Counted from the first letter of the stretch, positions 8,256 through 18,181 are shown. The stretch is DNA of 53,052 nt from Acidobacteriaceae bacterium (GCA_025360645.1 JANYBT010000012.1:1-53052); one strand, 5' to 3'. Numbers and translations are program-made. Notes: generated by a model from the sequence alone, not told the origin.

Positions 8256-10073
8256 ATGCAATTGGCGATAAGTGAGACCAAAGGCGACCGACTCGACTCC
8301 TGGAAGGCGATTGCGGAGTATCTCGGAGTAGAAGTCCGCTCGGTGCAGCGCTGGGAAAAAGAGCGCGGACTGCCGGCGCACCGCGTCCCCGGCGACCGCC
8401 GCGGACGGGTGTTTGCCTACTCCAGCGACTTGGACGCGTGGCTGAACAGCGGAACCCAGGCGGACATTGCAGCCCAGGCCGAAAGATCAGAGCGGCGGCT
8501 GGCGACAGAAGTCGGGACCCATTCGATCGAGCCCAACGCTGGTTTTCCAGTTCCACCCACAAGAAGCAAATTTCTGGCAGCGGCGATTGTATTGAGCATG
8601 GCCCTGGCGTTCGCCGGATACCTGGGGTTCTTCCGGGAAAGCAGTGCCGCCAGGGCAAATACCGGGCGCGAGATGCTGGCCGTGCTTCCCTTCCAAAACC
8701 TGAGTGGGGATCCTAGCCAGGAATATTTTGCCGATGGCTTGACCGAGGAGATGATCACCGACTTAGGGCGGCTGAATCCCAAAGCCCTGGGAGTGATCGC
8801 CCGTACCTCCGCCATGAAGTACAAGCAGAGCCATCAAGACATTGCACAGATTGGGCGGGAACTCGGAGTCCACTACATTCTGGAAGGAAGCGTGAGGCGC
8901 GAGGGCAAGACGGCGCGAATTTCCGCGCAGTTGATCCGGGTCAGCGACCAAACTCATGTGTGGGCGCAAAACTTCGAACGGCCCACATCCGACATTCTTG
9001 GAGTGGAGCAGGAAGTGGCGCAGGCAATCACAGAAAAGATCCAAGTGCGGCTGGGAAGCGAGGGCCGCGCCCGGCTGGCGTTGACCAACCCCACCAATCC
9101 AGACGCTCACGACGCCTACCTCACAGGGCTGTATTACTGGAACCGCCGGAGCGCTGCAGACCTCAAGCAAGCGATACGCTATTTCGTGCAAGCGACTGAA
9201 GAAGATGGTAGTTATGCTCCGTCGTTTGCAGCCTTGGCGCAATGCTATACGTTGGTTGGCTTGTCCGCGGAGCCGCAGGAGAATCGCGCTCGCGCTCGTG
9301 CAGCAGCGCTGAAGGCGATCGAACTGGACGACACTTCAGCGGAAGCGCACACTGCGCTGGGTGGGGTCAAGAGTTTTTACGACTACGATTGGGAGGGAGC
9401 ACGCCGGGAGTTTGCGAGGGCCATCGCGCTCAATCCCAACTATGCGCTGGCCCACCACTGGTACGCCAATCTCTATCTGGATCCGCAAAAACACTACACT
9501 GAAGCCATCGCGGAAATGCGAGTGGCGCAGACGCTCGATCCAAACAATTCGATCCTGCTGTGCGATTTGGGTCAGGCCTACTATTTCGCCGGCCAGTATG
9601 ACAAAGCGCTGGAGATCTATCAGCGGGTGGAGACGATGGATGCGGAGTTCGTGCCCGTGCACTGGTACTTGGCGGACGCATATCGCGAACTGGGGAAGTT
9701 TCCCGAAGAGATGAGGGAGAATGCCGCAGTGCTGAACGATTCCGATGACTCGGTGCGGTTGCCGTTTAAGCGCGGCCAATGGGAGCAGAAGATGGTGGGG
9801 GAGTACGAGCGCTCCGGGCGGCGCGGGCAACTCCTGGCCACGCTGTTGTATTTCCACCAGATAAAGCGTCCGGTCGAACGCATGCCGGCGATCGCGATGG
9901 AATCATACATAGGCTTGGGAGAAGCCGATCAAGCGATGGAATGGCTGAACCGATCCTACGCCTCGCGCGACCCGCACTTGCTATATCTGGCGGCGGACCC
10001 GCTATACAACCCGCTGCGAGCGGACTACCGCTTCCAGGAACTTGTGAGCCGGATGGGCCTCGCGGCGCACTGA
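8256..10073 (+). CDS. HTH - membrane - TolB-like - TPR protein
   Basis: The 605 residues have four parts. Residues about 12-65 form a MerR/excisionase-like winged helix ('SWKAIAEYLGVEVRSVQRWE', then 'VFAYSSDLDAWLNS'). A single hydrophobic helix spans about 106-126. Residues about 140-260 are a TolB/FlgO-like domain opening with 'LAVLPFQNLSGDPSQEYFAD'. The rest is TPR repeats ('YAPSFAALAQCYTLVG', 'YALAHHWYANLYL' and others). The architecture resembles CadC/ToxR-type one-component regulators: a cytoplasmic DNA-binding domain, one membrane pass and a periplasmic sensor. It is expanded in Acidobacteriota. The target is unknown; the divergently transcribed HAF-repeat gene 198 bases away is the obvious first candidate. 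The ATG at 8256 begins the HTH with little extra sequence. Confidence 0.88.
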   Translation: MQLAISETKGDRLDSWKAIAEYLGVEVRSVQRWEKERGLPAHRVPGDRRGRVFAYSSDLDAWLNSGTQADIAAQAERSERRLATEVGTHSIEPNAGFPVPPTRSKFLAAAIVLSMALAFAGYLGFFRESSAARANTGREMLAVLPFQNLSGDPSQEYFADGLTEEMITDLGRLNPKALGVIARTSAMKYKQSHQDIAQIGRELGVHYILEGSVRREGKTARISAQLIRVSDQTHVWAQNFERPTSDILGVEQEVAQAITEKIQVRLGSEGRARLALTNPTNPDAHDAYLTGLYYWNRRSAADLKQAIRYFVQATEEDGSYAPSFAALAQCYTLVGLSAEPQENRARARAAALKAIELDDTSAEAHTALGGVKSFYDYDWEGARREFARAIALNPNYALAHHWYANLYLDPQKHYTEAIAEMRVAQTLDPNNSILLCDLGQAYYFAGQYDKALEIYQRVETMDAEFVPVHWYLADAYRELGKFPEEMRENAAVLNDSDDSVRLPFKRGQWEQKMVGEYERSGRRGQLLATLLYFHQIKRPVERMPAIAMESYIGLGEADQAMEWLNRSYASRDPHLLYLAADPLYNPLRADYRFQELVSRMGLAAH

Positions 10074-10235
10074 AGTCTGTAACATCGGGCGCGTTGTTAA
10101 CGGAATGGTTTGTCGGCAGTGTTGGCGGAGCAACCGCGAACCCCGGTGTGGTATGCTCTCGCCAATGATGCGCTTGGCTCGGACTGATTTCCCCTCGTCG
10201 GTGCAGTATGGATTCGGTGTTGCGAGGAGTTCGCC

Positions 10236-11495
10236 ATGAAGAAGAGAGCTGTAAAGACTGTTTTGCATCCCAAACCCAAACCCGCTCCCAAGCCGCAACC
10301 AAAACCCAAACCGGTACCGAAACCACACGCGAAGCCCAAGCCACATCCCAAGCCAATCCCCAAGCCGCAACCAAAACCCAAACCAAAACCCAAGCCAGGT
10401 CCGAAGCCGCATCCCAAGCCCGCGCCGTGGCCGAAGCCAGTGCCGCATCCGCATCCCCAAGTGGGCGGCAGCCCTATCGAGCATGTGGTGATCATCGTGA
10501 AAGAGAACCACACCTTCGATAACTACTTTGGCAGTTTTCCGGGAGTGAATGGCGAGGTGCTGCCGCAAGCGCCCGACCCGATTGCGGATCCCCTGCACAA
10601 TCACCAGGCATGGTTGGAGCGCAAGATGCCGGGCGGAGCGGTGAAGCTGCAGTACAAGCAGCAGGACATTCCGGCCTACTGGGCCTTGGCGCAGCAGTAC
10701 ACGCTTTGCGATAACTACTACACCGAAATCGCCAGCCAGTCGGAACCGAACCATTTGGTGCTGATTGCCGCATCTTCTCCGCTGATTGACAATTACCATC
10801 CGCCGCATCCGGGTGAGCATGATCAGCCGTCGCCACCGTTCCAAATGCCGTCGTTGCCGGCTGCGTTGGAAACTGCGGGGCTGGACTGGCGCAATTATGC
10901 GGAAGCGCACTCGTCCTACTTTGGCCACATCGCGGGACTGGCGGGGAACGCCTCGAACGTAGCCAGCGCGCAATTCGATATGGATGTGGCGAAGGGATAT
11001 TTACCGGCGGTCTCCTGGCTGTATGCTCCGGGAGGATTGAGCGAGCATCCACCGTTTGCGAAGCGTGACGGAACTTTGCCCGGGCCGTACGTAAAGCCCG
11101 GACAGCAGTGGACCGCGGATCGCCTGAAGTTGTTGGCGGCCAGCCCGCTATGGGCCACGACGGCGGTGTTCATCACCTGGGATGATTTTGGCGGATGGTA
11201 TGACCACGTGGATCCACCCAATGTCGCCCAGTGGAAGAATGACGGCACCAGCTACGCGGGCACGCAATTTCGCTATGGCGACCGGGTTCCCTGCCTGGTA
11301 GTAAGCCCCTATGCCAAGCCGGGATATGTTTCCAAGAAGTTCCATTCCCATGTCAGCCCGGTGCGATTCTGCCTAAACAATTTTGGACTGCCGCCACTGG
11401 GCGCGTGGGACGCGGAGAAGAACAGTTTGTCCGACGACATGGCGGACTGCTTCGATTACGCGCAGGCTCCGCTGGGACCTCCGAAATTTCCGTAG
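10236..11495 (+). CDS. Phosphoesterase (phospholipase C / acid phosphatase family) with Pro-Lys repeat N-terminus
   Basis: The 419 residues split into a Pro-Lys-rich arm (residues 12-75) and a phosphoesterase domain of the bacterial phospholipase C / AcpA family (about 80-400). Family motifs are present: 'VVIIVKENHTFDNYFGSF' near the domain start (Glu-Asn and Asp as metal and nucleophile region), 'SEPNHLVLIA', and 'WDDFGGWYDHVDPP' near residue 310. Members cleave phosphate esters, including phospholipids, and most are exported. Here no hydrophobic signal peptide is visible: the protein begins MKKRAVKTVLH and runs straight into the repeat. Export by another route, a cytoplasmic location or a mis-set start are all possible. 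The start is well supported by GAGGAG about 8 bases upstream. Confidence 0.88.
   Translation: MKKRAVKTVLHPKPKPAPKPQPKPKPVPKPHAKPKPHPKPIPKPQPKPKPKPKPGPKPHPKPAPWPKPVPHPHPQVGGSPIEHVVIIVKENHTFDNYFGSFPGVNGEVLPQAPDPIADPLHNHQAWLERKMPGGAVKLQYKQQDIPAYWALAQQYTLCDNYYTEIASQSEPNHLVLIAASSPLIDNYHPPHPGEHDQPSPPFQMPSLPAALETAGLDWRNYAEAHSSYFGHIAGLAGNASNVASAQFDMDVAKGYLPAVSWLYAPGGLSEHPPFAKRDGTLPGPYVKPGQQWTADRLKLLAASPLWATTAVFITWDDFGGWYDHVDPPNVAQWKNDGTSYAGTQFRYGDRVPCLVVSPYAKPGYVSKKFHSHVSPVRFCLNNFGLPPLGAWDAEKNSLSDDMADCFDYAQAPLGPPKFP
10269..10457 (+). repeat. Pro-Lys coding repeat
   Basis: This degenerate six-base repeat family (CCCAAA/CCCAAG/CCGAAG codon pairs) encodes alternating Pro-Lys with interspersed His, Gln, Val, Ile and Ala, residues 12-75 of the phosphoesterase. 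The high repetition suggests slippage-driven expansion. Such arms are extended, strongly cationic, and might bind polyanions such as peptidoglycan, lipopolysaccharide or nucleic acid. Confidence 0.85.
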
Positions 11496-11523
11496 CTCGC
11501 ACCTTCCGGGCGGCGCGCACGTT

Positions 11524-11551
11524 GGTGAAGCAGCGAGGGTGAAGCAGCGAG
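11524..11551. repeat. Two tandem 14-base repeats
   Basis: GGTGAAGCAGCGAG occurs twice head to tail at 11524-11537 and 11538-11551, in the 78-base gap between two convergent genes. No function is evident. Confidence 0.6.
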
Positions 11552-11573
11552 CGACCTGCTATAACGTCAAGCG

Positions 11574-14500
11574 CTAGGGAAGTTGCGCACCCCAAGCGAG
11601 CATCACGACAATTGCGAGTAGCACGGGAGCCAAAAACAAGATTGCGAAGCGAATCAGTTTCTCTCCCGGCGCAGGGGAGATGCGGGCAAGGAGGGTGCCA
11701 CATACACCGAGCGCACCTAGCACCCCCGCTGCTGCCCCGGCCCAAGACAGCCAGTTGGAGGCCATTGGCAGCAGGCTTAGTCCCCCGAGCAGTACGGCGA
11801 GGAAAAACGTTCCCCACTTGAACAAGCTCCAGCGCCGCAGGGCCTTCAAGTACTGGTTGATCTGTGCATCTTCATCTGTTTTGTCGGCGATGAGGTCGTC
11901 GATGTAATTATTTTCCTTACGGTCGCACTGGCCTGCGGCGATTCCGGCTACGGCTGCGGCGAGGGCGGACAGCGCGGCCCATCGCGGAACGGAGGCGCCG
12001 AGGGCACCGAGCGCCACCAACGCTCCCCACCCCAGGAAGAACAGGCTGTAAGCGCCGATGAACCAGTAGTCGGCGGACTCCAGCGCCTGCAAAACCAGAC
12101 GGTTGGGATGCCAGAACTTCCCCGCGATGGGCCAGTAGTCTGATGCCGTGCGGGCAAGCTCTAAGTCAAGCATGGGGCTGGTCACGTTGGCGCCGGGCGG
12201 AAACTTCAATTGCTTCGCCTGATTCGTCATCCAAGCCCCGATGACCACCATGGTAGAGCCCGCAATCAGTATCAAACTGCGGAAGAACATGTCGGCCCGT
12301 CCGAGCCAGCCGGCAGTCAGGAAGTCGTTGCGGAGGACTGGAGTTAGCTGCCAGCCCCCGTAAGCGGCTAGTCCCAGGATGCCGATCTGCAGCAGATACG
12401 CCAACGTGAATGCGACGCGCCGGCTGTTGACCAGGTAATCGCGTACGACCGCCACCGCTATCGCGGCCAATATAGTGATGCCAAGCAACTCAAAACCAAA
12501 CTGGCTCATGAGGGCCGGATGGAGGAGGCCTTCGCTCCCGAACAAAAAACTCAGGACAAATCCGAAACCGATCAGCAGCAGGCTCAACACCAAAAGAAGC
12601 TGCTTCCAATAGGCGCTCATAGTCGCCCAGAAGCCGTGGGGAGTGGCGGCCTCGACCAGGCCGTTAAACAATCGGCCGCCGAACACGAGCCAAGCCGAAG
12701 GATGTTTGTTCCAGGAGCGCGCTTTCTCAATGGCGTCCAGCATGTTGCCGGAAATCATACTTCCGCGGCCCAGAGCGTGGGCCATCAAGTTGGGGTCGGG
12801 ATCGGTGGGAAGAGTTTCGCGATGCGATTGCAGTCTTTCGCGGTGAGTCGGCGCGGCTTGACCCGGAACTGCGGAAGCGCTGGGCAGTTCTTCCAGCACA
12901 ATGACGGCTTGGGCTTTGGCGATAAGTTCCTGTCGAAGTTCGCGATGTTTGTCCTCGGGGAGCAGTGCGGTGATGATGCGCTCGGCGCCATCCAGACGTC
13001 CCCACATCATGTCGTTCTTGCGCCAGCTCTGGTCGAGAAATCCTCCGAACGCGCCGAACTTTACGCCCCGCAATTTGCGGTTGGAGAGAGTCTCATGGCT
13101 CTCGTCCACCAGACTGGTGGCGTCCACGGGACTGACGCGAATTACATCCACGCGGACCGGATCGCCAAACCCGGTGTTGTAGAGCAGGGGAAACGACACG
13201 GCGTCGTGATCTTCGTAGTTCTCGTAGAACTCGCGCAATCGCTTTTGCGGACTGCCGGTGGGCGCGGCAGGATCGCCACTCTGAGGCAACACCCCATCTA
13301 CCAAGGCGCGCGCAGCGTCAATTTGTACGACGAAGAGTTGCTTCACTCTCTGGGCAGCCTGGTCAACTTTTTTAAAGTTATCGGAGGTGGCGAGAAGATC
13401 GTCGGCAGTCACGGACTGGAGCGGCTGTGCCGTGCCGATCAGCGCTCGAAGATCGGAGAGCGTGCCCAGCGGAGTTAAAACCTTCCGGTCATCGAGCAGC
13501 GACTGCAACGTCTCGCTAGCTTGGCGCAACGCTTCGGCAATTTGATTGAGGATGGCGACCAAGGCAGCATCGGCGTTCTCAAATTCCCCGTGGAGCTGGA
13601 TCATGGTGGCGTGGAGTCGCCGGATTCGAAAAGAGATGTCGAAACTATCGAGGAACTCGTTGAGTCGATCCACCCTACCATCGAGAGTGCGCTGCTCATA
13701 AACCCGGCGGCGCCAGGCGAGAACCAATTGAGGCACGGCGCGGCCATCCGCTGAATCGGGATCGGTCTGGTAGTAGTGGCAAACCTGAGTGGCGAGTTGT
13801 TCAGTCACGACTGAGATCTTCAGGCGGTGATACACCAGGTAACACAGGCCATATTTTTGCAGAATCGAAGTAGAATCGAGTTTCTTCCATTCGCCGGCGG
13901 AAAGACGCACGTTCATGCTGGGAGCGGCGGGAAGGGCCCCTAGCCCACCGGCGGCCCTCGCCGGTGCCGTCGGTGCCGCGGCTCCTACCGCTGCTGCCTC
14001 GGCTGCCGCCGCCGCAATGCGATTCCTCTCCTCATCTTCGATGCGGATCTTTGCACCCTCCACGGCCTCAATGAGACGGTTGACTCGATCCACTTCGTCA
14101 TTGCGATGGAGAATGCGCTCCAGGTCTTCGCGGATGGTCTCATAGCGTGGAAGTGCGGAGAGTGCGGCCCAGCCATTGTCAATGGGATCGGGCTTGGCGG
14201 AAGTGAGCACATCGTCTTCGGGATGCTCGGGGTCGGGCTCAATATAAATCAGGTTGCGTTTGGACTCAAGAATGGGCTGGCGCATCGACATTTTTTCAAT
14301 AACGAAGCTAAAAGGCTTGTTGTCGAGATAGCCGCCATCGGCGAAACAACGATGCGGGAAGGGAACGGAGGGGAGACCGGTTTCGCGCAGATAGTCATGA
14401 TAGAAGTGATTCCAGAGTTCGCTCTCAGCGGTATTTCCGGTCTGGGGATTGGGATCGCCGATGCCTTTGCGCCACAGGACATCGTCGATGTCGGTGAGCG

Positions 14501-15251
14501 CCATCGGCTCAAACGCCGCGGGGAACGACGACGTGGCACGGGCCGCGAACGCGAGGAAGGGATTATTAGCCGATACGAAATCGCTGTCGGAGGCGCTGTG
14601 CGAATAACTGAAATGGAACACAGCTTTGTGTTTGCGCTCAAAGATGCGGCCACCTTCCAAGGGGAGTGGGCGGACGTGACCGCGCAGGTCGGTCGCAGTC
14701 ACATACAGATCCACCTCGTCGACTAAAGCTTTGCTCCTGGGGAAAGCCGCGTCCATGCTCTGCAGAGCTTCCAGCAGCTTCACATACATGCGCTGACTGT
14801 TGAGCAGGGACTGGGGAGGGATTTGTTGAGTGAAACGGGGCGGCACCGATTTCTTGTCGTTCAGCAGTGAGGAGATGTCCCCTTCGGTGATCCAGAGTTG
14901 CTGAATCTGATTGAGTTCCTGCTGCTGGGCGAGGGCTTTGGCGAGGAAGACACCGTTGATTCCCCCGGCGGATGTACCGGAAATGACGTCCACAATGAAA
15001 CGAGTGTGGATCTTGTCTGTATCCTTAGCGCGGGCATTCGGCGGCAGCGGCGGCAAACCCAGGGACTGTCCGAGTTCCCGATAGATGCTGCGGGTACTGG
15101 CGGAGACATCGCCCTGATAGTCAGGGCTGGTGGCCTGCACCATCTTGAGCAGTTCCTGCACCACCCCGTTGATGTAAATGGCGAGAGAAACTCCGCCGTA
15201 CAGAACAATGCCAAAACGCACTTCATCGCGCAGTTCGAGGTCGGTCCGCAT
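11574..15251 (-). CDS. Patatin-like phospholipase with multi-pass C-terminal region
   Basis: From the ATG at 15251 the protein has 1225 residues. The N-terminal third is a patatin domain of the 'patatin-related protein' type. The oxyanion region is 'IVLYGGVSLAIYINGV', the nucleophile elbow GTSAGG has Ser94, and the catalytic Asp is D305 in 'FADGGYLDNKPFS'. The Ser-Asp dyad is therefore intact and lipid acyl hydrolysis is expected. A long helical middle section, including an Ala-rich linker near residues 420-450, leads to a C-terminal region from about residue 890 with some eight or nine hydrophobic helices, so the enzyme should be anchored in the inner membrane. The frame opens 13 codons earlier with a TTG, but the ATG fits the family start (MRTDLELRDEVRFG). 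It stands alone, convergent with the phosphoesterase. Confidence 0.88.
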   Translation of the reverse strand: MRTDLELRDEVRFGIVLYGGVSLAIYINGVVQELLKMVQATSPDYQGDVSASTRSIYRELGQSLGLPPLPPNARAKDTDKIHTRFIVDVISGTSAGGINGVFLAKALAQQQELNQIQQLWITEGDISSLLNDKKSVPPRFTQQIPPQSLLNSQRMYVKLLEALQSMDAAFPRSKALVDEVDLYVTATDLRGHVRPLPLEGGRIFERKHKAVFHFSYSHSASDSDFVSANNPFLAFAARATSSFPAAFEPMALTDIDDVLWRKGIGDPNPQTGNTAESELWNHFYHDYLRETGLPSVPFPHRCFADGGYLDNKPFSFVIEKMSMRQPILESKRNLIYIEPDPEHPEDDVLTSAKPDPIDNGWAALSALPRYETIREDLERILHRNDEVDRVNRLIEAVEGAKIRIEDEERNRIAAAAAEAAAVGAAAPTAPARAAGGLGALPAAPSMNVRLSAGEWKKLDSTSILQKYGLCYLVYHRLKISVVTEQLATQVCHYYQTDPDSADGRAVPQLVLAWRRRVYEQRTLDGRVDRLNEFLDSFDISFRIRRLHATMIQLHGEFENADAALVAILNQIAEALRQASETLQSLLDDRKVLTPLGTLSDLRALIGTAQPLQSVTADDLLATSDNFKKVDQAAQRVKQLFVVQIDAARALVDGVLPQSGDPAAPTGSPQKRLREFYENYEDHDAVSFPLLYNTGFGDPVRVDVIRVSPVDATSLVDESHETLSNRKLRGVKFGAFGGFLDQSWRKNDMMWGRLDGAERIITALLPEDKHRELRQELIAKAQAVIVLEELPSASAVPGQAAPTHRERLQSHRETLPTDPDPNLMAHALGRGSMISGNMLDAIEKARSWNKHPSAWLVFGGRLFNGLVEAATPHGFWATMSAYWKQLLLVLSLLLIGFGFVLSFLFGSEGLLHPALMSQFGFELLGITILAAIAVAVVRDYLVNSRRVAFTLAYLLQIGILGLAAYGGWQLTPVLRNDFLTAGWLGRADMFFRSLILIAGSTMVVIGAWMTNQAKQLKFPPGANVTSPMLDLELARTASDYWPIAGKFWHPNRLVLQALESADYWFIGAYSLFFLGWGALVALGALGASVPRWAALSALAAAVAGIAAGQCDRKENNYIDDLIADKTDEDAQINQYLKALRRWSLFKWGTFFLAVLLGGLSLLPMASNWLSWAGAAAGVLGALGVCGTLLARISPAPGEKLIRFAILFLAPVLLAIVVMLAWGAQLP

Positions 15252-15320
15252 GATGGGAGCAAATATACACTCCGGGCATGTTTCAACCAAACGGAGAGTG
15301 CGGACGGGATCGCAATCAGC

Positions 15321-15357
15321 GGGGAAAAGAACAGCGGGGCGGTGAACACCCCGCTGT
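15321..15357 (-). terminator. Rho-independent terminator of ppdK
   Basis: On the minus strand a 9-bp stem (ACAGCGGGG with CCCCGCTGT, arms at 15349-15357 and 15331-15339, 9-base loop) is followed by TCTTTTCCCC. It begins about 30 bases after the ppdK stop and separates it from the patatin gene. Confidence 0.6.
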
Positions 15358-15384
15358 GTTCGCGGCAGTCTATGTAGCGTCTAG

Positions 15385-18138
15385 TTACTTGGTTCTGCCC
15401 GCTTCGCCCTGCATCTTCGCCCCAGCCGCCGCCTGGGCCGCCGCCAGACGTGCGGTCAAGACGCGGAATGGCGAACAGGAAACGTAGTTGAGGCCGATCT
15501 GATAGCAGAACTCCACCGACGAAGGCTCGCCGCCATGTTCGCCGCAGATGCCGACTTTCAGATTCGGGCGCGTGCTGCGCCCGCGCTCGGTGGCCATCTT
15601 CACTAACTGGCCCACGCCTTCGCGGTCCAGTACGGCGAACGGATCCTGCTTCAGGATGCCCTCAGAGATGTAAGTCGGCAAGATCTTGTTGACATCATCG
15701 CGCGAGAAACCGAACGTCGTCTGGGTGAGGTCGTTGGTTCCGAACGAGAAAAACTGCGCTTCTTTGGCAATCTCGTCCGCGACCAGAGCCGCGCGCGGCA
15801 ACTCGATCATGGTACCGACCATGTACTCCACTGTGCGCCCTTGCTCCGCAAAAACCTCGGCTGCCACGCGATGCACGATGGCGGCTTGGTTGGCCATTTC
15901 CTTCACCGTCGCGGTGAGGGGGATCATGACTTCGGGAAGGACTTTGACGCCCTTCTTGGCCACCGCCACGGCAGCCTCGAAAATGGCGCGCGCCTGCATC
16001 TCGGTGATCTCGGGATAGGTGATACCCAAGCGGCAACCGCGATGTCCGAGCATGGGGTTAAACTCGTGCAGTTCTTCCACCCGCCGCAGCAGGGTCTTGA
16101 GATCCTTGAGCTTCGGAGATTTGGGTTTGGTGGCCTCGAGTACCGCAACCTCCACCATCAAATCCTCGCGGCGCGGAAGGAACTCGTGCAGCGGTGGATC
16201 AAGGGTGCGGATGGTGACCGGGAATCCGTCCATCGCTTTGAATACGCCTTCGAAGTCGGCGCGTTGCATGGGCAACAGTTTCTTCAATGCCGCCCGGCGG
16301 TCTTTCTCGTTGCGCGCCAGAATCATGGTGCGCATGTGGGGGAGCTTCTTCTCGCCAAAGAACATGTGCTCGGTGCGGCAAAGGCCGATGCCTTCCGCGC
16401 CGAATGCGCGAGCCTGGATGGCATCGCGAGGGATGTCAGCATTCGCGCGCACTCCCATGGTGCGAAACGGCTCCGACCACCCCATCAGAATTTTCAGGTC
16501 CGGATCGTCGGGCGAAGCTTCCAGAGTGCCCAGTCTGCCCTTGATGACTCGGCCGGTGGTGCCGTCGAGGGAAATCCAGTCGCCGCCTTTAAACACCTGG
16601 CCCTTGACCCGCATCTCGCGGGCTTTCTCGTCCACTTCGATGTCGCCGGCGCCGGCCACACAGCACTTGCCCATGCCCCGTGTGACCACGGCCGCGTGAC
16701 TGGTCATGCCGCCGCGCGAAGTCAGAATACCGACCGCGACTTCCATGCCGTGGATGTCTTCCGGCGTAGTCTCGGCACGCACCAGAATCACCGGGACGTT
16801 TTTCCCGTGACCTGCCACTTCCACCGCTTCGTCAGCGGTGAAAACGATTTGGCCAACCGCCGCGCCCGGAGAAGCGGGCAGTCCGGTGGCCAGCACTTCG
16901 ACTTTGGTTTTCTTCTCATCGAGGCCCGGCACCAGGAAGTCATAGAGTTGGTTGGGCTCGACGCGGAAAATCGCTTCTTCTTTCTTGATTAGTCCCTCTT
17001 CGACCATCTGGATGGCGATCCGGACGGCGGCGCGACCGGTGCGTTTGCCGTTGCGGGTTTGCAGCATGTAGAGCTTGCCGTCCTGAATAGTGAACTCGAA
17101 ATCCTGCATGTCTTTGTAGTGGGTTTCCAGACGGGTGGTGATGGTGCGCAGCTCGTTGTACACTGCGGGCATGATCTTCTCGAGTTCGAGAATGTGGACG
17201 GGAGTGCGGACGCCTGAAACCACGTCTTCGCCCTGCGCGTTGAGCAGGAACTCGCCGTAAAATTCCTTCGCGCCGGTCGCGGGGTTGCGCGTAAAGCCCA
17301 CCCCGGTGCCGCTGGTATCGCCGAGATTGCCATAGACCATAGCTTGGACGTTGACCGCAGTGCCCAGCATGTCATCAATATTGTTAATGCGGCGGTAGTG
17401 CTTGGCGCGGTCATTTTGCCACGAACGGAACACAGCATCGCGAGCCATGCTGAGCTGTTCGCGCGGGTCCTGCGGGAAATCCATCTTGGTGTGCTTCTTG
17501 ACCACCCGCTTGTATTCCGCGATCACATCGTTGAGAGCTTTGGCGTCGAGGTCGGTGTCAAGCTTGGTCTTCTTCTGCTTCTTCTTGGCGTCGAAGACTT
17601 CGTCGAACGCGGCTTTCGGAATGTCGAGCACGACGTTGCCGAACATCTGAATCAAGCGGCGATAGGAATCGGCGGCGAAACGCGGATTGCCGGTGCGTTT
17701 CGCGAGGGCTTCGACGCTCTGGTCGTTCAAGCCCAGGTTCAGAATCGTATCCATCATGCCGGGCATGGAGAACTTGGCGCCGGAGCGCACGCTCACCAGC
17801 AACGGATTCTCACCCTTACCCAGCTTCTGGCCTTGCAGGGCCTCCAGTTGAGCCAGAGCTTCGTTGGTCTGGCGGTCCACTTCTTTGGACACTTTATTGG
17901 CCCGCATGAATTCGCGACAAGCCTCGGTCTGAATGGTAAAACCGGGAGGCACGGGCAAACCCGCGTTGGTCATTTCGGCGAGGCCTGCGCCTTTGCCGCC
18001 GAGCACATCTTTCATCTTGCCGTTTCCGTCAGCCTGTCCGCCGCCGAAGGAGAACACATATTTCACTGCGGTTTTCAGTGCGGTTGATTTTGTTTCCATT
18101 TCTTTGATTTCACTTTCTGGGAGAGTTGCAGTCACCAT
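15385..18138 (-). CDS. ppdK: Pyruvate, phosphate dikinase
   Basis: The 917-residue enzyme interconverts pyruvate, ATP and phosphate with PEP, AMP and pyrophosphate. The N-terminal ATP-grasp domain starts at 'VFSFGGG' and contains 'GGKGAGLAEM' and 'VSVRSGAKFSMPGMMDTILN'. The swivelling phosphohistidine domain has 'GGMTSHAAVVTRG' with the phosphorylated His at residue 481. The C-terminal PEP/pyruvate barrel ends in 'GICGEHGG' and 'YVSCSPFR', which carries the general-acid Cys. All expected motifs are intact. The ATG at 18138 is preceded by AAAGGA about 10 bases away. It adds some 25 residues before the domain, so Met15 is an alternative start. It lies 43 bases after glyS and is probably the last gene of a recO-glyQ-glyS-ppdK transcript, ending at the hairpin near 15340. 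Confidence 0.97.
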   Translation of the reverse strand: MVTATLPESEIKEMETKSTALKTAVKYVFSFGGGQADGNGKMKDVLGGKGAGLAEMTNAGLPVPPGFTIQTEACREFMRANKVSKEVDRQTNEALAQLEALQGQKLGKGENPLLVSVRSGAKFSMPGMMDTILNLGLNDQSVEALAKRTGNPRFAADSYRRLIQMFGNVVLDIPKAAFDEVFDAKKKQKKTKLDTDLDAKALNDVIAEYKRVVKKHTKMDFPQDPREQLSMARDAVFRSWQNDRAKHYRRINNIDDMLGTAVNVQAMVYGNLGDTSGTGVGFTRNPATGAKEFYGEFLLNAQGEDVVSGVRTPVHILELEKIMPAVYNELRTITTRLETHYKDMQDFEFTIQDGKLYMLQTRNGKRTGRAAVRIAIQMVEEGLIKKEEAIFRVEPNQLYDFLVPGLDEKKTKVEVLATGLPASPGAAVGQIVFTADEAVEVAGHGKNVPVILVRAETTPEDIHGMEVAVGILTSRGGMTSHAAVVTRGMGKCCVAGAGDIEVDEKAREMRVKGQVFKGGDWISLDGTTGRVIKGRLGTLEASPDDPDLKILMGWSEPFRTMGVRANADIPRDAIQARAFGAEGIGLCRTEHMFFGEKKLPHMRTMILARNEKDRRAALKKLLPMQRADFEGVFKAMDGFPVTIRTLDPPLHEFLPRREDLMVEVAVLEATKPKSPKLKDLKTLLRRVEELHEFNPMLGHRGCRLGITYPEITEMQARAIFEAAVAVAKKGVKVLPEVMIPLTATVKEMANQAAIVHRVAAEVFAEQGRTVEYMVGTMIELPRAALVADEIAKEAQFFSFGTNDLTQTTFGFSRDDVNKILPTYISEGILKQDPFAVLDREGVGQLVKMATERGRSTRPNLKVGICGEHGGEPSSVEFCYQIGLNYVSCSPFRVLTARLAAAQAAAGAKMQGEAGRTK

Positions 18139-18181
18139 GATTATGAGTCCTTTGTCGTGAAGATTTGCTGCTGAATTCGAA

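Noticed and set aside
10269-10457. Possible CRISPR or non-coding tandem repeat
   Set aside because: The repeat keeps frame with the phosphoesterase and encodes Pro-Lys; units are short and degenerate with no spacers.
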